The notes: generated by a model from the letters alone, not told the origin. A stretch of 64,000 bases of DNA from Rhizoclosmatium globosum (GCA_002104985.1 MCGO01000005.1:124001-188000); one strand, 5' to 3'; shown: positions 24,801 through 36,673, counted from the stretch's first letter. Program-made: numbers and translations.

Positions 24801-24992
24801 ATCGTGGATCGAACTTAGATGGATAGTTGGACACCAAGAACCAGCAGTTGTAATATTGGGGACTGCACAATACGGAGCCAGCAAACCTATTGTGATATTT
24901 TGTGGAATAGCGTATACGGCCTCGATTGTGATATTTTGTGGAATAGCGTATACGGCCTCGATGAAGAAGGGAAAGATGGACAAGAAAACCAT
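21862..24992 (-). CDS. Class C GPCR-like receptor C
   Basis: Closest paralog of B by sequence and position. A short signal peptide (MVFLSIFPFFIEAVYA) is followed by a duplicated 12-residue block, then NITIGLLAPYCAVP. The ligand domain continues with GWAGWAFLNDALINSAI, NIKRFSSCGPYDPS, DVIAVIGSDISSV and the shared phase-2 intron, then QIPYCSVCAASPALSNKDMF. Membrane segments span about 22280-23250 (WILILCTLGITACILATLFL, FTIILACLLCYLSLFGSFG, LCKNLLLVRLF). The last exon gives the recurring tail domain (YLWSEWLIGQPELHRVRDRV, WLSLNSKKF, LLEFKSDDEANAFLAEL). One phase break lies near 24835 and the 23350-23660 stretch is poorly resolved. A ligand-activated G-protein-coupled role is inferred from the family. 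Confidence 0.75.
24889..24960. repeat. Perfect 36-bp tandem duplication in receptor C
   Basis: Two identical 36-bp units (24889..24924 and 24925..24960) lie head to tail without a mismatch. On the minus strand they encode EAVYAIPQNITI twice, at the end of the signal peptide and start of the mature receptor. The length keeps the frame and adds a second N-glycosylation sequon (NIT). Confidence 0.95.
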
Positions 24993-25042
24993 GTGTGGGA
25001 TTTCCCTTTTTTGTTTAGAAATCTACATAGTTCAAAAGGGAG

Positions 25043-26098
25043 ATGAGGACCCCACGGCTTCTACTCGCGCTCGCAGCACTCGCAGGAAGCGTCCAAGCCG
25101 GTGTAATTGTCTATGCGCATGGAAGGATTGAAGCGCACGTGACGCACGGCTTTGGCGGACCACTCCTTCCGGTCTTCACGTGCGCGACGGCACCGACTGA
25201 TGCGGCGCCGGGTTTTGTGGCGCTTGTTTTGCATTCGCGAAAGTGCGCCGAGTCAGAGCGAACGGCGGAACTGAAGGCGGCTGGGGCGGTGGGCGTTGTT
25301 GTGGCGAGTGACTCACCAGTGGACTCGTTTGGAACACTCGCTTTGCCAATGGCTCAAATATCTGTGGAAGACTTCAACGTACTTGTCGCTCAAACAAATG
25401 ACCTGTGGCGTCGCGATGGCAAACACTCTTTATTTAGAATACGGGTGCTTCCTGACCCAAGCCGTTTCTACATCTTTCTCATCGTTCTCTGGCCCATAAT
25501 TATTATTGGACTGTACGAAGTCGCTCATAGAATGAAAAGGCACTGGGCCTCTCAAGCTGCGAAGAGGGCATTGGAATTGATTCCTCTTAAAATATGGTCA
25601 GATATCAACCTACATAACTCGGACCGTGAAACCGCTTGTCCCATTTGCATTGAAGACTATAAAAATGGGGACTCAATTCGGTGTTTACCCTGCGGCCACG
25701 ATTTCCATTCTGTTTGTGTCGATAAGTGGTTAACGTCCATCGTGTCACTTTGTCCACTCTGCAAGCAATCTGTTCTCCCTCACCAATCAGTGGTAGATGG
25801 ACTTGAATATGGTCATATAATAAGGTCATAATGACAACACTCAGAGGAACAAACCCTGGATACACCACTTCATACCCTTGAGAGACATGATAGTGTAGTT
25901 CCTTTCAATAGCTCGATTACAACGGACGTGTTGATCACACCCGAAAATGAGAATCTCCCACTCAACCAAATGATTTCCCCAACTGTAGATAAAAATGAAG
26001 AAGGTCTTAAGCGTCGAATTCCTGGGGTGCCGTCTCGTTCATTTGATTTTGACCATCCTCTTTGGGATTCTTATGAAAGTGTCGTACCAGATTCTTGA
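25043..26098 (+). CDS. PA-TM-RING E3 ubiquitin ligase, copy 3
   Basis: Two exons (25043..25792 and 25847..26098), with a 54-bp intron that keeps frame, give 333 aa. A signal peptide (MRTPRLLLALAALAGSVQA) is followed by a PA-like lumenal domain (GFVALVLHSRKCAESERTAE, LKAAGAVGVVVASDS). A membrane helix (FYIFLIVLWPIIIIGLYEV) and RING-H2 (CPICIEDYKNGDSIRCLPC, HDFHSVCVDKWL, CPLCKQ) come next. The second exon encodes a disordered acidic tail ending VVPDS; reading through the intron would instead stop at 25831. The 5' half is GC-rich, like copy 1. It sits head to head with receptor C, only about 50 bp from that gene's start, so the two may share a promoter region. Confidence 0.84.
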
Positions 26099-26152
26099 TT
26101 CACACCTCCTATAACTTTCTATGTTAGAACACGCCTCATTTGAGAATTTTGA

Positions 26153-26166
26153 ATATATATATATAT
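26153..26166. repeat. (AT)7 microsatellite
   Basis: A short AT dinucleotide run lies in the intergenic gap between PA-TM-RING copy 3 and the cyclic-nucleotide-domain gene. Confidence 0.9.
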
Positions 26167-26219
26167 CTACAACATTTATTTAGTGCTTCAAGAAACTTTG
26201 ATGGTATTTTTGCCAACAA

Positions 26220-29200
26220 ATGGGTTCTAGAAGACCACTCCCATCCATAGGCGGCAGCCCCTCAGTCACACCATATTCTCCACTGAAGAAATCAAACACA
26301 ATTAATGCTTCTCAAACGCGCGAAACTGTGGTTGAAAATGTAGACTTGGGTGTAAACCTGGGATTCACAGGGGGAGCCCTGAACTTAACCCAAATCCCTG
26401 CCACTGAATCGCGAGCAAGTACACTGCCACGCAAAATACCAACTTTATCTCAAACAACCGGCGTACCTGGAAGTCCTGAAAGCGAGTTGGTTGTTGGAAG
26501 CTTGAGAAGAATGTCTGGGACTGGAAATGGACTTGTTCGAGTTCGATCCGTCAAAGAATACACAACTTCACACGAACCATCAACAGTGACAACGTTCTCT
26601 CCAAACTCGACTTTGAAAAGAATGAATGGTACACGTTCATTACAAGTTCCCGATTCTGACAGCAATGGGAACTTGAAGCGGGCAAATGGATCGGGTGATG
26701 TATTGGGAGAAGTGGGTAAATCAGAAGACCCTCCATCGCGATTATCTTCGACTACAATGCCGCGTATGTCCACAAAGTCTGCTGATCCGCCAGACTCAGG
26801 GATGTTGAAACGAATAAGTGGGTCTGGTGATATACGGAGGTCAAAGAGCGACGCCGGAAGAGCTAGGAAGAATACCAACACTCCGTCGGTACAAGTTCAA
26901 GAATCAGAAGTGGTGGTGGCTTAAAAAGAGTGTCCGGATCCAAAAATATGTTGGGCGACTTTATCAATAAGGAGAGGAACACTGCTGTCTTGGTAGCCGA
27001 CGAATACGTTGCGACATCACCTATTATGCCACATGTTCATTACTCAGATGATTCCGACGGAGTGTTGAAACGATTTTCTGTTTCTGGGAGGCAAAGTGCT
27101 GATCTTCAAGACACGTCTTCAAAAACGCGGCAGTTGGGGCAAATTGATGTGAATTTAAGACCTGTATCGGATGAAGCACTTCAAAACTCACATGACACAA
27201 TTACATCTCCCATCGCCCCCAAAATACGTCAGTTTGGTCAAGTGTCGCTTTCTGGATTGAAACAGCAGTTTTCCCAAGATTCTAAAACTTCGTCTACATC
27301 GTCACTAAGAAGAACTCCATCCCCTAGTGGTGGAATACTGTATAACTCTTCAAACGACTTCAATATCAAAACTATTCCCAAGTCCACGAGTTCCGAATCA
27401 GCTCAATTTACCTGGAATTTTGGAGACACTTCCACCAGCAACAACAATAATAATTCAATGCTTAAAAAGCCAACAGCTTCAATGCAACGTCGCACAAGTG
27501 ACTCAATCGGTATTTTCGGGGGCTCCCCTGCTGCTTCACCATCCCATAAACTCCTTTACTCATTTGGAAAACCAAATGCACCTACTGATTCCAACACAAG
27601 AAAATCAACAACTTCAGTGCTTCAACCACCACCCCCGCGAGCTTCTCAAAAACTCTTGGAATCACCTTACACTCCTGCACTTTCAAGTTTCCCGACGAAT
27701 GGAGCAGAACACTAACACCAAGTACACCCAATTCTTCCGACACAAGAATCCAAAACCTCCCTCCACTCCAGATAGACACAACTCAGCACGTCTTCGTAAG
27801 AAGAGTGTTAAACGACCGCAATCCCCTTCTCGAGAGGAAGAGAAATCAAACACACAGGATCTAACAGGTGGAGACGAATACATCCATCTCCAAACCGGAT
27901 ACCTCAGTTCCCAACACCTTTTGCATCTTGGCGACACTGAATCAGAAAGTGAACCTGCTTTACTTTCGAAGAGGAAACAGGCTGAAGAAACGATTGCAAA
28001 ACGGGCTTTAGGTACAGATGGGGAAACTACAACCTTGAGTAAAATGCATGCTTGATCTCGCCGTTTCTGGGAAGAGTGCAAATGGCGAGACATCGGTGGT
28101 GGTACTCGATATTTTGTGTTTTGAAAGTCGTCGTGGATCTGTCGGTGATAGTGGGGAATTTCGGACACGGGAGAGCAAGTCTCAGACCATTTACAGTGCT
28201 AAAGTGAGTCACCTGTTTTTTGAATGGAAATTCTGAATTCGTTTTTTATTTCAGATTCGGGCTTTAATGATGGAGAGACGGTCATCGAATGTTGTGAAAG
28301 CGATTCAGAAACTTTTGTTTTTGCGAAGTAACTTCTTGTTTCATTTGACGAGTGATCAGCAATGGCAGCTCTGCTCTTCAATGCATGTATGTGGTTTTAA
28401 AGGACAACGTCAGTCGACATTAACTTGAATGGTTCTAGTATTATGTTTTCCAAAAGGGTGCTGTTGCGACTAGAGAAGGACAAGAGCGTCGAAGCGTTTA
28501 TTTCATACTTTCGGGCGAATGTGAAGTCATTTCTAAGCAAAAGGGTATTGTAAGTTCCAATATGCCCCTTGGTGTCCATTGATTGATCATTCCATAAAAG
28601 CGAAACCATTTGAGTACCGGAGATATGTTTGGAAACGCAACCAAAGGAAAATGGACTGCTACAGTCAGTTGCAAAGAAGTGACTGAAGTTCTTGTCGTCC
28701 AGCGAAACGACTATGCAGAGGTACGGCAAAAATTACAACTCTTCTAACATAACTGAACCCCCAATTTTCAGATAATAAACCTCGGAAATGATGATCAAAT
28801 CCAAACCACATCCACCACCTCTCCCTCCTCACACACTTTTCTCGCCACTTCCCACACTCCCGCTCCTCAAACCTCTCGCAACCGTATCCAAATATTCTCC
28901 TTCAACCCACAAGAACCAATCATCCACGAAGGCGTCGAGAACTTTAGCGTATTCTGGATCCTCAGTGGAACAGTGCGAGCCGTGAAACTTGTCCCCTTTC
29001 TAAAACAACCCGTCCCAATCCAAGAGGAAGGGAGAAAGAAAAAGTACGCGTTGGCGGAATATGAACCTGGCGTTACGATTATCAAGACTGGAGAAAAGGT
29101 TGTCATGCAGCTGTTGACGATTCGGGAGTTGGGTGTTGGAGATCATTTTCCGGATATGATTGGATGGGAATCTGATTCGGAGAGCGAGGAACGTGGGAGT

Positions 29201-29494
29201 CGGGATTATTTGAAGGGGATTGGGAGTCGATCTAATTTGCTTGCGAGACTAAGGTATGTTGTTTCAATGTTGTTATCAAGTTTACCATCCTCCTTTTGTA
29301 GCGATACAAGTCCATCACGTCCAGATTCCCGCGCATACATTTCGATAATTGCCAACACAAACGTTGAAATCCTTGGAATGACAAGACTTGATTACGTTCG
29401 ATTAGCAACACCAGATATGATTGCAGAAACTGTTGTTGAAGCAAAGAAGCTGCGTATTCCTTTAAATATCTTACAACAGTCGATATTGAATTGA
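26220..29494 (+). CDS. Cyclic-nucleotide-binding-domain protein with repeated LKRxSG motifs
   Basis: The long disordered N-terminal half (26220 to about 28060) carries six dispersed copies of an L-[KR]-R-x-[SN]-G/V motif: LRRMSG, LKRMNG, LKRANG, LKRISG, LKRVSG, LKRFSV. From about 28255 a conserved part begins (IRALMMERRSSNVVKAIQKL, LFHLTSDQQWQLCSSMHV) like that of animal and chytrid CNBD2-type flagellar proteins. A cNMP-binding fold follows (YFILSGECEVISKQKG, LSTGDMFGNATKGKW, VLVVQRNDY), then a second, more divergent one (FSVFWILSGTVRAVKLVPF). The first fold's phosphate-binding cassette is atypical: FGN replaces FGE and the usual arginine is missing. Phase breaks near 26893, 27705 and 28045 look like errors or unseen introns. 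Two genes rather than one cannot be excluded. Confidence 0.65.
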
Positions 29495-29612
29495 TATTCC
29501 TTTTTTATGTGTATAATAGATATTTTGTACCCATTGTTGCAGTAACAAGAAACTAATGATAAAATCATATATACGGTCATATAAGCATAACTGTTTATGT
29601 AAACCACACATC

Positions 29613-32600
29613 CTACGCTATCAACCCTCTCCCAACACCCCACTCCCTCGCCCTACCCTGCATAAAACTGATGCCAGCATCCTCCACCAACAACCGCACC
29701 CCTTCCAACCTCTTATAATCAATCTTCTTGATCCGTACAACAACCATCGCACTCACAGGCCGATGATCACTCATAACACATTCCCCCCTCGTATACTCCA
29801 AAAACCTCCCCGAGCCTTTATACAAAACGCGATCACACCATGCAGGAACACGCCGCTTCTCACTCGAGTCATACCGCGTGGATCCGACATCGTATTTGAA
29901 GGTAGGTGCGAATGTGATGGGCGGTTCGATAAAGCCTTTTAGGGCAAAGTACGCGTTTTGGGCGAATTGGAGGGAGAGTTGGTCGTGTTGGAGGAGGAGG
30001 GTGTATTCGCGGTGGTCGATTGCTTGGAGGACTGTTTCACGGGGAAGGTCGATACGGTAGTTTAAGTCACCGGCAAAGAAGATGTGGTTGTGGTCGAGGG
30101 AGAGGGTTCCGTCACCGCCTTGGGTGAAGACGGCGTCAGTGTCAATGTCAAAGTATGGGAATGTTGTTCCGTCACGTATGGCTGTGAGGTCGTTGTTTCG
30201 GGCAGAGACGTGGCTTTGGTGTGCAGCCAAATGGCAGTTTAGAAAGCAGAGAGACGTGTCGTTGAGGAGGAAGCGCGTTGCGATTCCTCCCTTGTTTCCG
30301 TGGAGGCCTCCAAGACCGGTTTTAACTTGGGCGAGGGAAATGGATCCTTGTATCAAATTGGAAATTTCCGACTCCAAGAGGAATGTACACTGGAAAAGAC
30401 CAAAGAGTTGGTGACAGTCAATAAGTCGGTACTGAAGGTGTGGAAGGCATTCCTGCAGCGTGCGAGACAATTTCTCCCGCCAGTATCCAAGTCTGTTATC
30501 TGAGCTGGAAGATTTTGTACCAGTGACTTCCATAAACAGTTGTTTGGCGTTTGCTTTTTTGGATTCCAAATCTACTAATTCTTGAAAGTTGATAGAAATG
30601 ATAGATGGTGGCGGTTGGGACGAGTTAAACTGAGAAAACCACTGATGTAATATTTGCTGTGACGCTGGTAATGATTCTAGTGCTTCCGGTTTACATGCGT
30701 TAATATTCCACGTTGCAACAAAGACAGGTACGTCTCTATAAGTCGCGAACTGGTCCTCCTGATTTCGTACAGCAGAGTCTGTATCAAAGACTGTTAATAA
30801 TTCATAAAACTTGAGGAGGACACGTACCTTTCCAATCTTTTACCAAAAAGCCATCCCAGACTTTGATGTTACCCATTTCATTGGCACAGCTAACAACAAA
30901 CAACTCTCCTCTCGTCAATACACTCTTTACGTCCACCACCAAGTTCCCTACTGCTGAACTTCCATGCGCCATAAACTCTTTGACGAGTAGCCATCGATCC
31001 CACACACTCGTATCAAACACCCCAATCTTTCCTTGACTCCAACCCACCCACAACCGTCCCTTCTCAACCACACACAGAGAAACAACCTTATAAAGCCCCA
31101 TAGTAACCACATACCGCTTCGTAAAAGCCGTAGGCTCCCAAACAATCACTTTCCCATCTTCATGCCCGGAATACACAGGCCCACCTTCAACACCACCGCC
31201 CGCAAGACTCAAGAACGTACCAGCCGTCCCCGTGACATCATGCCGCACGCGAAAGATGGATTCCCCCGTTGAATTCGGTTCATTAATCTCCAACGACTTT
31301 CCAGATGTCGTCCACAAGTATTTTTGCAGGACGACGTGGGCGACGGATGTCTTTGCGTGGATGCGGAGGGACCGGGAGAGGGAGTTTGTGAGGGAGAGGT
31401 AGTGTTCGTCTTGCCAGACGCGGAGGCCGCCTTGGTCGTCGAGGGACCAGAGTTCTGTGCTGGAGACGGGGAGGATGTGGGTTACAGTTGAAGAGTGGAC
31501 TTGTTTTCGGTCGAGGAGGGTTATTTGGGGGAGGAGGGAGAGGTGGATGAGTCGCCGATTTTGTCGAGTGCGAGCCAGATGGTTGATGCGGTTTCTGTGG
31601 GATGAGTATATGTGTCAATAATTTCAGTATAAAATAGTTTGGCCGAATGATATACGCACCGTCTATCCGAGTACTCGGAACGAACGCCAGAGCAGTGGCT
31701 TTTGAATCAGAACTGCTCCCCCCACCGCCACTGGATCCACCTGACCCATTAATCGCCGTCGTTGAAGCAACTCCACCGTCCACCGGCAAAGCAAACGAAG
31801 AATCTCTATGCAACGTGGAAGTACTCATTCGATCCAGAGTAGTCACCATGAAATTCTCCTTCAAATTCACACCCAAAGAGTTTGAACTTGAATTTGAGGA
31901 TAGAGCGGCGATTGGAAGAACAGCGAGTTCTCTTGGAACATCAAGATCAAGGGAAGTGACTCTGAGATTCTTTTCGCCGACAGTGACGGCAAGAAGTCCG
32001 TTTGAAGCGAAACAGCGGATGTTTCCCTTGTGTGAGAGTTCGTGTGTGACTGCAGAGAGGGGAAAGGGAGGAGCCCGAGAAAGATGCGGGGACTGGGCCA
32101 CTGTGAAGGGAGCGGCGTGTGCGGCAGTGTGTGCGTGTCTTGGGGGTAGTTTTGGCTGGTTGGTTGTGCTGCTGTTTGTGCCTGGAGACAGCGGCTGTTG
32201 CTGTTGCAGCGTAGTTGAAGTTGAATTTGAAGTTGAAGTTGAATGCAAAGCTGAAGAAGAAGGACGCGCGGGAAGCGGAGGCGGCGTTGGAGAAGACGAT
32301 GTGTTCACGGAGAAGGAGAAGCCGGTTCGCGTGGGACCAGTTGAACCACCACCACCACCACCACTAGAACCACCAAGAAGATTCGCAGTCGACGAGTGAA
32401 GCGACGATGGCGCGGACTCACTTGTCGATAACGAATTGAACGATTGGTGAAGCGGCCCAACGTGCACAACGGGAACTGTCAAGGCTGCTGTTTGCGTTGT
32501 TGTGGCTGTTGACAAGGCTCCGGCCGGTGGCGGCGGCGGGAGTTCCTTGTCTTTCGGCGGTCGCGAGGGCGGCGGTGGTGGTGGAGGCCGTCGGCGCGGG

Positions 32601-32650
32601 GGCGAGAATGGTGGGGGAGGAAGAGACATTTTGGGATGATCGTCAATCAA
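29613..32650 (-). CDS. Inositol polyphosphate 5-phosphatase with N-terminal WD40-like region
   Basis: Removes the 5-phosphate from inositol phosphates or phosphoinositides. The catalytic domain (about 30730-29613) shows all hallmark motifs: FVATWNINACKPEALE, INFQELVDLE, TGLGGLHGNKGGIATRF, FLNCHLAAHQSHVSARNND, FFAGDLNYRID, RVPAWCDRVLYKG and MSDHRPVSAMV. N-terminally there is a proline-rich stretch (MSLPPPPFSPPRRRPPPPPP) and WD40-like blades (LWSLDDQGGLRVW, VYSGHEDGKVIVWEP, LWVGWSQGKIGVFDT, ELFVVSCANEMGNIKVWDG). This is the layout of plant FRA3-type and fungal type II enzymes. Introns lie near 31600-31660 and 30790-30830. The ATG could be 32650 or 32629. It neighbours receptors and may tune phosphoinositides for their PH-like tails, which is inference. 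Confidence 0.86.
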
Positions 32651-32698
32651 GTAGACACTGACTTATTTCTTTATTTGCTTATTATGTTAGGATATCAT

Positions 32699-33608
32699 CT
32701 ACGAGCTGATGCTCTGCTCCATGAATAATGCGAGATCCCACTTTGGAAACACTGATGTCTGTGGTGGTGAAGGTGAAGAGTCAGAGCTGATTCTCAATCA
32801 TCGCCAAATAAACAGGTACTCACTTTGGAAGGAGATCCATTGGGAGCATTTGCACTGGATGCCTTCTTATCTTTCGCTGATAATGGCTCGGCGAGAACAT
32901 CACGAACTAAAGTAACTTGCTGGACAATTCTCTCCAAAGACGTCGTCGGTGCAAGATGCTGCTGCTCCAGCAAGAAAGAGTTTAAATATGTCGCGACTTC
33001 TTCACGTCGTTGTTGGGATAGGAGGTGTGCAAGAGGTGAAGAATATGGGTCGGTGTATGCAATCAGTGCGACCACATCCTGCAATAAATCCAAGTATTTT
33101 TGAGAGTGCGTAGCATACTGCGCGAGTTCTGTTGATATGTAAGATTGGTAATATATTTGACAGGGGGATCTGAGTGTAAACACCTTCTTGTGCGAATCTC
33201 AAAGCCGCCGACGAGTCACCCAACCGCACCAACTCAACAAACAGCTGCGAATGAAGCAAGAAGCGTGCGTGTGTATCTATACTCTGCATCAGTCTCGTAC
33301 AACGTCGCACACATTCAAAGACACGCACCCTTTTGAAGAGCGGCGCCGTGACTCGCGGCAATCAAATTTGCGGCGGCCGCCACGTCGCCGCGCATCAACT
33401 GCGCCTTCAACTCGGCGCGCTCAAGCCCGGCCGCCGAGTCCACGTCCATCGCCGACGACTCGTTCGCCTCCGCCGCCGCCTCCCGCGCAAACGAAGCCGC
33501 CGTCGCAGTGAAGCACCCATGTGCAAAGTACTCGGAAAGCAGCGCGTGCATGTCACGTGTACTGGGCTCGGCTTCTTTGGTGTAGTGCTCAAGGGCTGCG
33601 TCTGTCAT
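32699..33608 (-). CDS. LisH-CTLH-CRA protein (RanBPM/GID-complex type)
   Basis: Start ATG 33608 (MTDAALEHYTKEAEP). A LisH motif (MHALLSEYFAHGCFTATAAS) is followed by CTLH-type helices (ELKAQLMRGDVAAAANLI, FVELVRLGDSSAALRFAQE) and a CRA domain (VVALIAYTDPYSSPLAHLLS, YLNSFLLEQQHL). The CRA part resembles RanBP9/10 more than GID8. A final exon (stop 32699..32701) encodes FPKWDLALFMEQ after a GTGAGT-CACAG intron. Such proteins are subunits of the CTLH/GID ubiquitin ligase. No SPRY domain is present before LisH within this gene, so it is shorter than full RanBPM. The 5' exon is strikingly GC- and Ala-rich. It is divergent with receptor D, whose coding starts within about 90 bp. Confidence 0.75.
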
Positions 33609-33643
33609 GTTTAATTTGTCTTGTTCTTTTCTGCTAAAAAGAT

Positions 33644-36600
33644 TTGTATAGTTGCAAATTGAACGCGTCAATCTCTTTGTTGGTTTTTCTTGTAATGACC
33701 GCCAACCTTCCATCTAGTACCAACATTACCCTTGGGATAATAGGCTGCTACTGCTACTTTCCAACGACCACGTTACTCACCCCAACTTCATCCCTCGTAA
33801 CCTCTTTCCCTCTCTCATCTAACCTCTCTCTTGCCACCTTAACAACCTCTCTCACCCTGGCCAACACTTACTTCAACGATCTTGCTTTTCTCGCTGCCGT
33901 CAACGTTGCAAATCAAGACCCAAACTTTCTTCCAGGAATACACGTAAATGTCAAGCGCTTTTCTGACTGTGGAGAGTATTACGAAGATGCAGTTGATATA
34001 TATTCTGGTAATTCGGGCGGCTATGTTGTGAGTCAGATGGCTTCAGATATTGTGGAGGTGGCGGATCTTGTGGCTGTGGTGGGAAATGAGTATTCAACGA
34101 CTGCAAGGTGAGAATATGCATCAAATTAGAGCGCACTGACGCAAATACGTGGCTCAGAGCATCCGCCGAAGCATTGTCTTACTATCAGATTCCGTATTGT
34201 TCTTCGGGGTCGGCATCGCCGCGTCTTTCGGACAAAAACAAGTACCCTTACTTTTACCGACCACTTCCATCAAAAGGGTTAGGGGATCATATCAGCAAAC
34301 TTTTAACGTCGTGGAGTGTACGCCGTGCAGCAATTATCTATGAGAAAGACGATGAGCTGGGTGTAAATTGTGAGTAGTACAGTGTTGATTTTGTGTTTCC
34401 CAGATAACTTCTACTTGAACCAGTCGCAAATGACATAGCGCAGTCATTTGGGAAAAATAATATCCAACTTATCGCAAAAGTCGGCATCATTTCAGCAAAT
34501 TCAGATGCATTGTACGTGAAAACTCAACTTGATCAAACCAGTGCCCGCTACATAATCCTCAGTGGCCAAAACGCATTCATATCCACAATGTATTTTGCCT
34601 TATCAAGCCAAAACATGACAGGCCCGGACTATGTCTACCTCAGCTACAACTCCCCAATGCTCTCTTCAACCAACCCAAACGAAACAACCCAAATCCAAGG
34701 CTTCATCCAATTCCAACAACTTCCGCCTATACTCACAACCCCACTATTCCAAACTTTTTACTCCCAAGTCCTTCATCTCGCCCAAATCGACGAATCACAA
34801 ATGTCACCCTTCACACTCACGGACAACAACAACATTGGCGCGTCGCCCGCGTTCGACTGCGTGATGGTAATGCTGAAAGGCATCGCGAACCTTCTCGCAT
34901 CACGAAACGCGACTCCAGAGGATTTGGCAGCCCGTAAACTCCAGGCATACATGAACTACACGTTGTTCAGGAACGTTGGGTTTTCAGGACTAGATGTGGA
35001 TCCAGTAACATTTAGTGAGTCGGGGGATTTAATGGTTCCGTATCAGATTTCGTATTTTACGGGAGTTGGGTGGACGCAGACTGTGTTTGGGTTTACGAAT
35101 GCGGATGCCACGAATTTAACGATTGTTGGGCAAGTTAATTTTAATGGAGGTGGGTTTCCTCGGGTCTGTTTTTGTAGGGGTTCTTATGTTGACTAAATTA
35201 GGAGGAAATCTACCGCCTCTTGATGGGCCGTCAGTCATGCATAATCCGACGTATACACTTGCGGAATACAGCTCAACTATTGTTATTGTATTAGCTCTAC
35301 TGGGAATACTTTTGAGTGTACTCTCCATCTCAATGCTAGTTTGGCTGCGAAAAAACCCAATCATCCGAAGTATCGCCGTTGATTACACATGTCTTTTCCT
35401 TGCAGGCACGATTATTGGATTTATCGCAATTTTGAACGATTTGGTGCCAGTTTCCACCTTTCAATGCCAATCTCGACAATGGTTGACCCTCACGGCGTAT
35501 ATTTAACAATCAGTCCTTTGATTGCGAAAAACTTTTACCTTTGGATTCTGATAAATTCGAAACAAAAGCTAGCTGTTGAAAAACTGAACTGGATTTTGTA
35601 CCTCGCAACAGCATGTTCCATTCTCATTGAAGCTGTGATCCTTTGGCTGATGTCATCCTACACAACAATTTTACCACATCTCTATGCCGCAGATTCTGAA
35701 TTCAACGTATACATTTGCAAAGTAGTCAGTTCAGCTCCATTCACTTCAATCCTGTTGTACACGTACAACGCTATCCCTTTGGTAACACTCCTCTTCCTTT
35801 CACTCCTAACTCAAAGCCTCCACACGCGATACAACGAATCCCGAATCCTCATGCTTGTATTCCTCACAATACTGGCCACATTTGGCGTCATTCAAACCCT
35901 CCCCATGAACAGCGACCACCTCAACGATCTCCGACGAGTCACATGTATGTGGGCATGCGGGGTTACACTCGTTATTCTCGTCATTGGAAGCCGCGTGTGT
36001 GAAATGTGGATCGAGATGGTGGGTGACGACCAGTTGCGGCTGATGATGTGGGGTTCGGCTGTGAGGTCGTCGGCGGGGAAGGGTTTGGTACCTGGGAAGA
36101 CAAGTGGGAGATTGGTTGTGAGTTTGATTTTGAGTCCTCCGAGGAGGAAGCGGGAGAGTTTTGTGGACAGGGTGGATGGGCGGCCGTCTGCAATAGGTGC
36201 GAAGGAAACTACGGTGTTTCGAACAGATGGATATGCTCGACGGCCGCTGGTGAGTATTTTTATTGATTTTTTTTTCGTATCTTGGATATGGTTGGTTAAT
36301 CAGGGAATAGGAAGGAATACATATTTTCAGAATCAGAAAAGGGCGTCGTTTCTGGAGCAAATGGATGACTTCACCAATTGCAATCAATGCGATTCGAGAA
36401 ACATATTGGATATCTCTGTTTTTAGATTTCGGCGGACCAGCTGAATGCTTTCCAATAACAAGGCAGACAACCGCGTTCTCAAACCCCCAAAAACGCATTG
36501 CTACGATTGTTTTGACTTCAAGTACCAAAATTCGCGACGAGATGAATAATTCGTCATTTCACGGGTATGAAATTGAGATTGCGGCAAAAAGTGCGTTACA

Positions 36601-36673
36601 AGCGGAGGCCCTTGTCGCCGAATATCAAGGGCAGTTGAGAGATATGGTGCGTGAGAGGACTTTAAATAAATGA
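33644..36673 (+). CDS. Class C GPCR-like receptor D
   Basis: Ligand domain with a hydrophobic leader (LNASISLLVFLVMTANLPSS), TNITLGIIGCYCYFP, GIHVNVKRFSDCGEYYED, YSGNSGGYVVS, LVAVVGNEYSTTA and the phase-2 intron. It continues with SYYQIPYCSSGSASPRLSDK, ARYIILSGQNAF and ASPAFDCVMVMLKG. The linker LPPLDGP precedes membrane segments at about 35265-36015 (TIVIVLALLGILLSVLSISM, VDYTCLFLAGTIIGF, LIAKNFYLWILI, LPMNSDHLNDLRR). The final exon carries the shared tail domain (RFWSKWMTSPIAINAIRE, YWISLFLDF, QAEALVAEYQGQL). The initiator is unclear: the first in-frame ATG at 33695 would lose most of the leader. A phase break near 35500 cuts membrane segment 3. Tandem with receptor E on the same strand. 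Confidence 0.77.

Noticed and set aside
31647..32399. 250-codon plus-strand ORF
   Set aside because: It is the antisense of the proline/serine-rich N-terminal exon of the inositol 5-phosphatase, whose WD40-like and catalytic continuation is clear on the minus strand.
35806..36528. 240-codon minus-strand ORF
   Set aside because: It is antisense to the last membrane segments and tail of receptor D, which match six paralogs.
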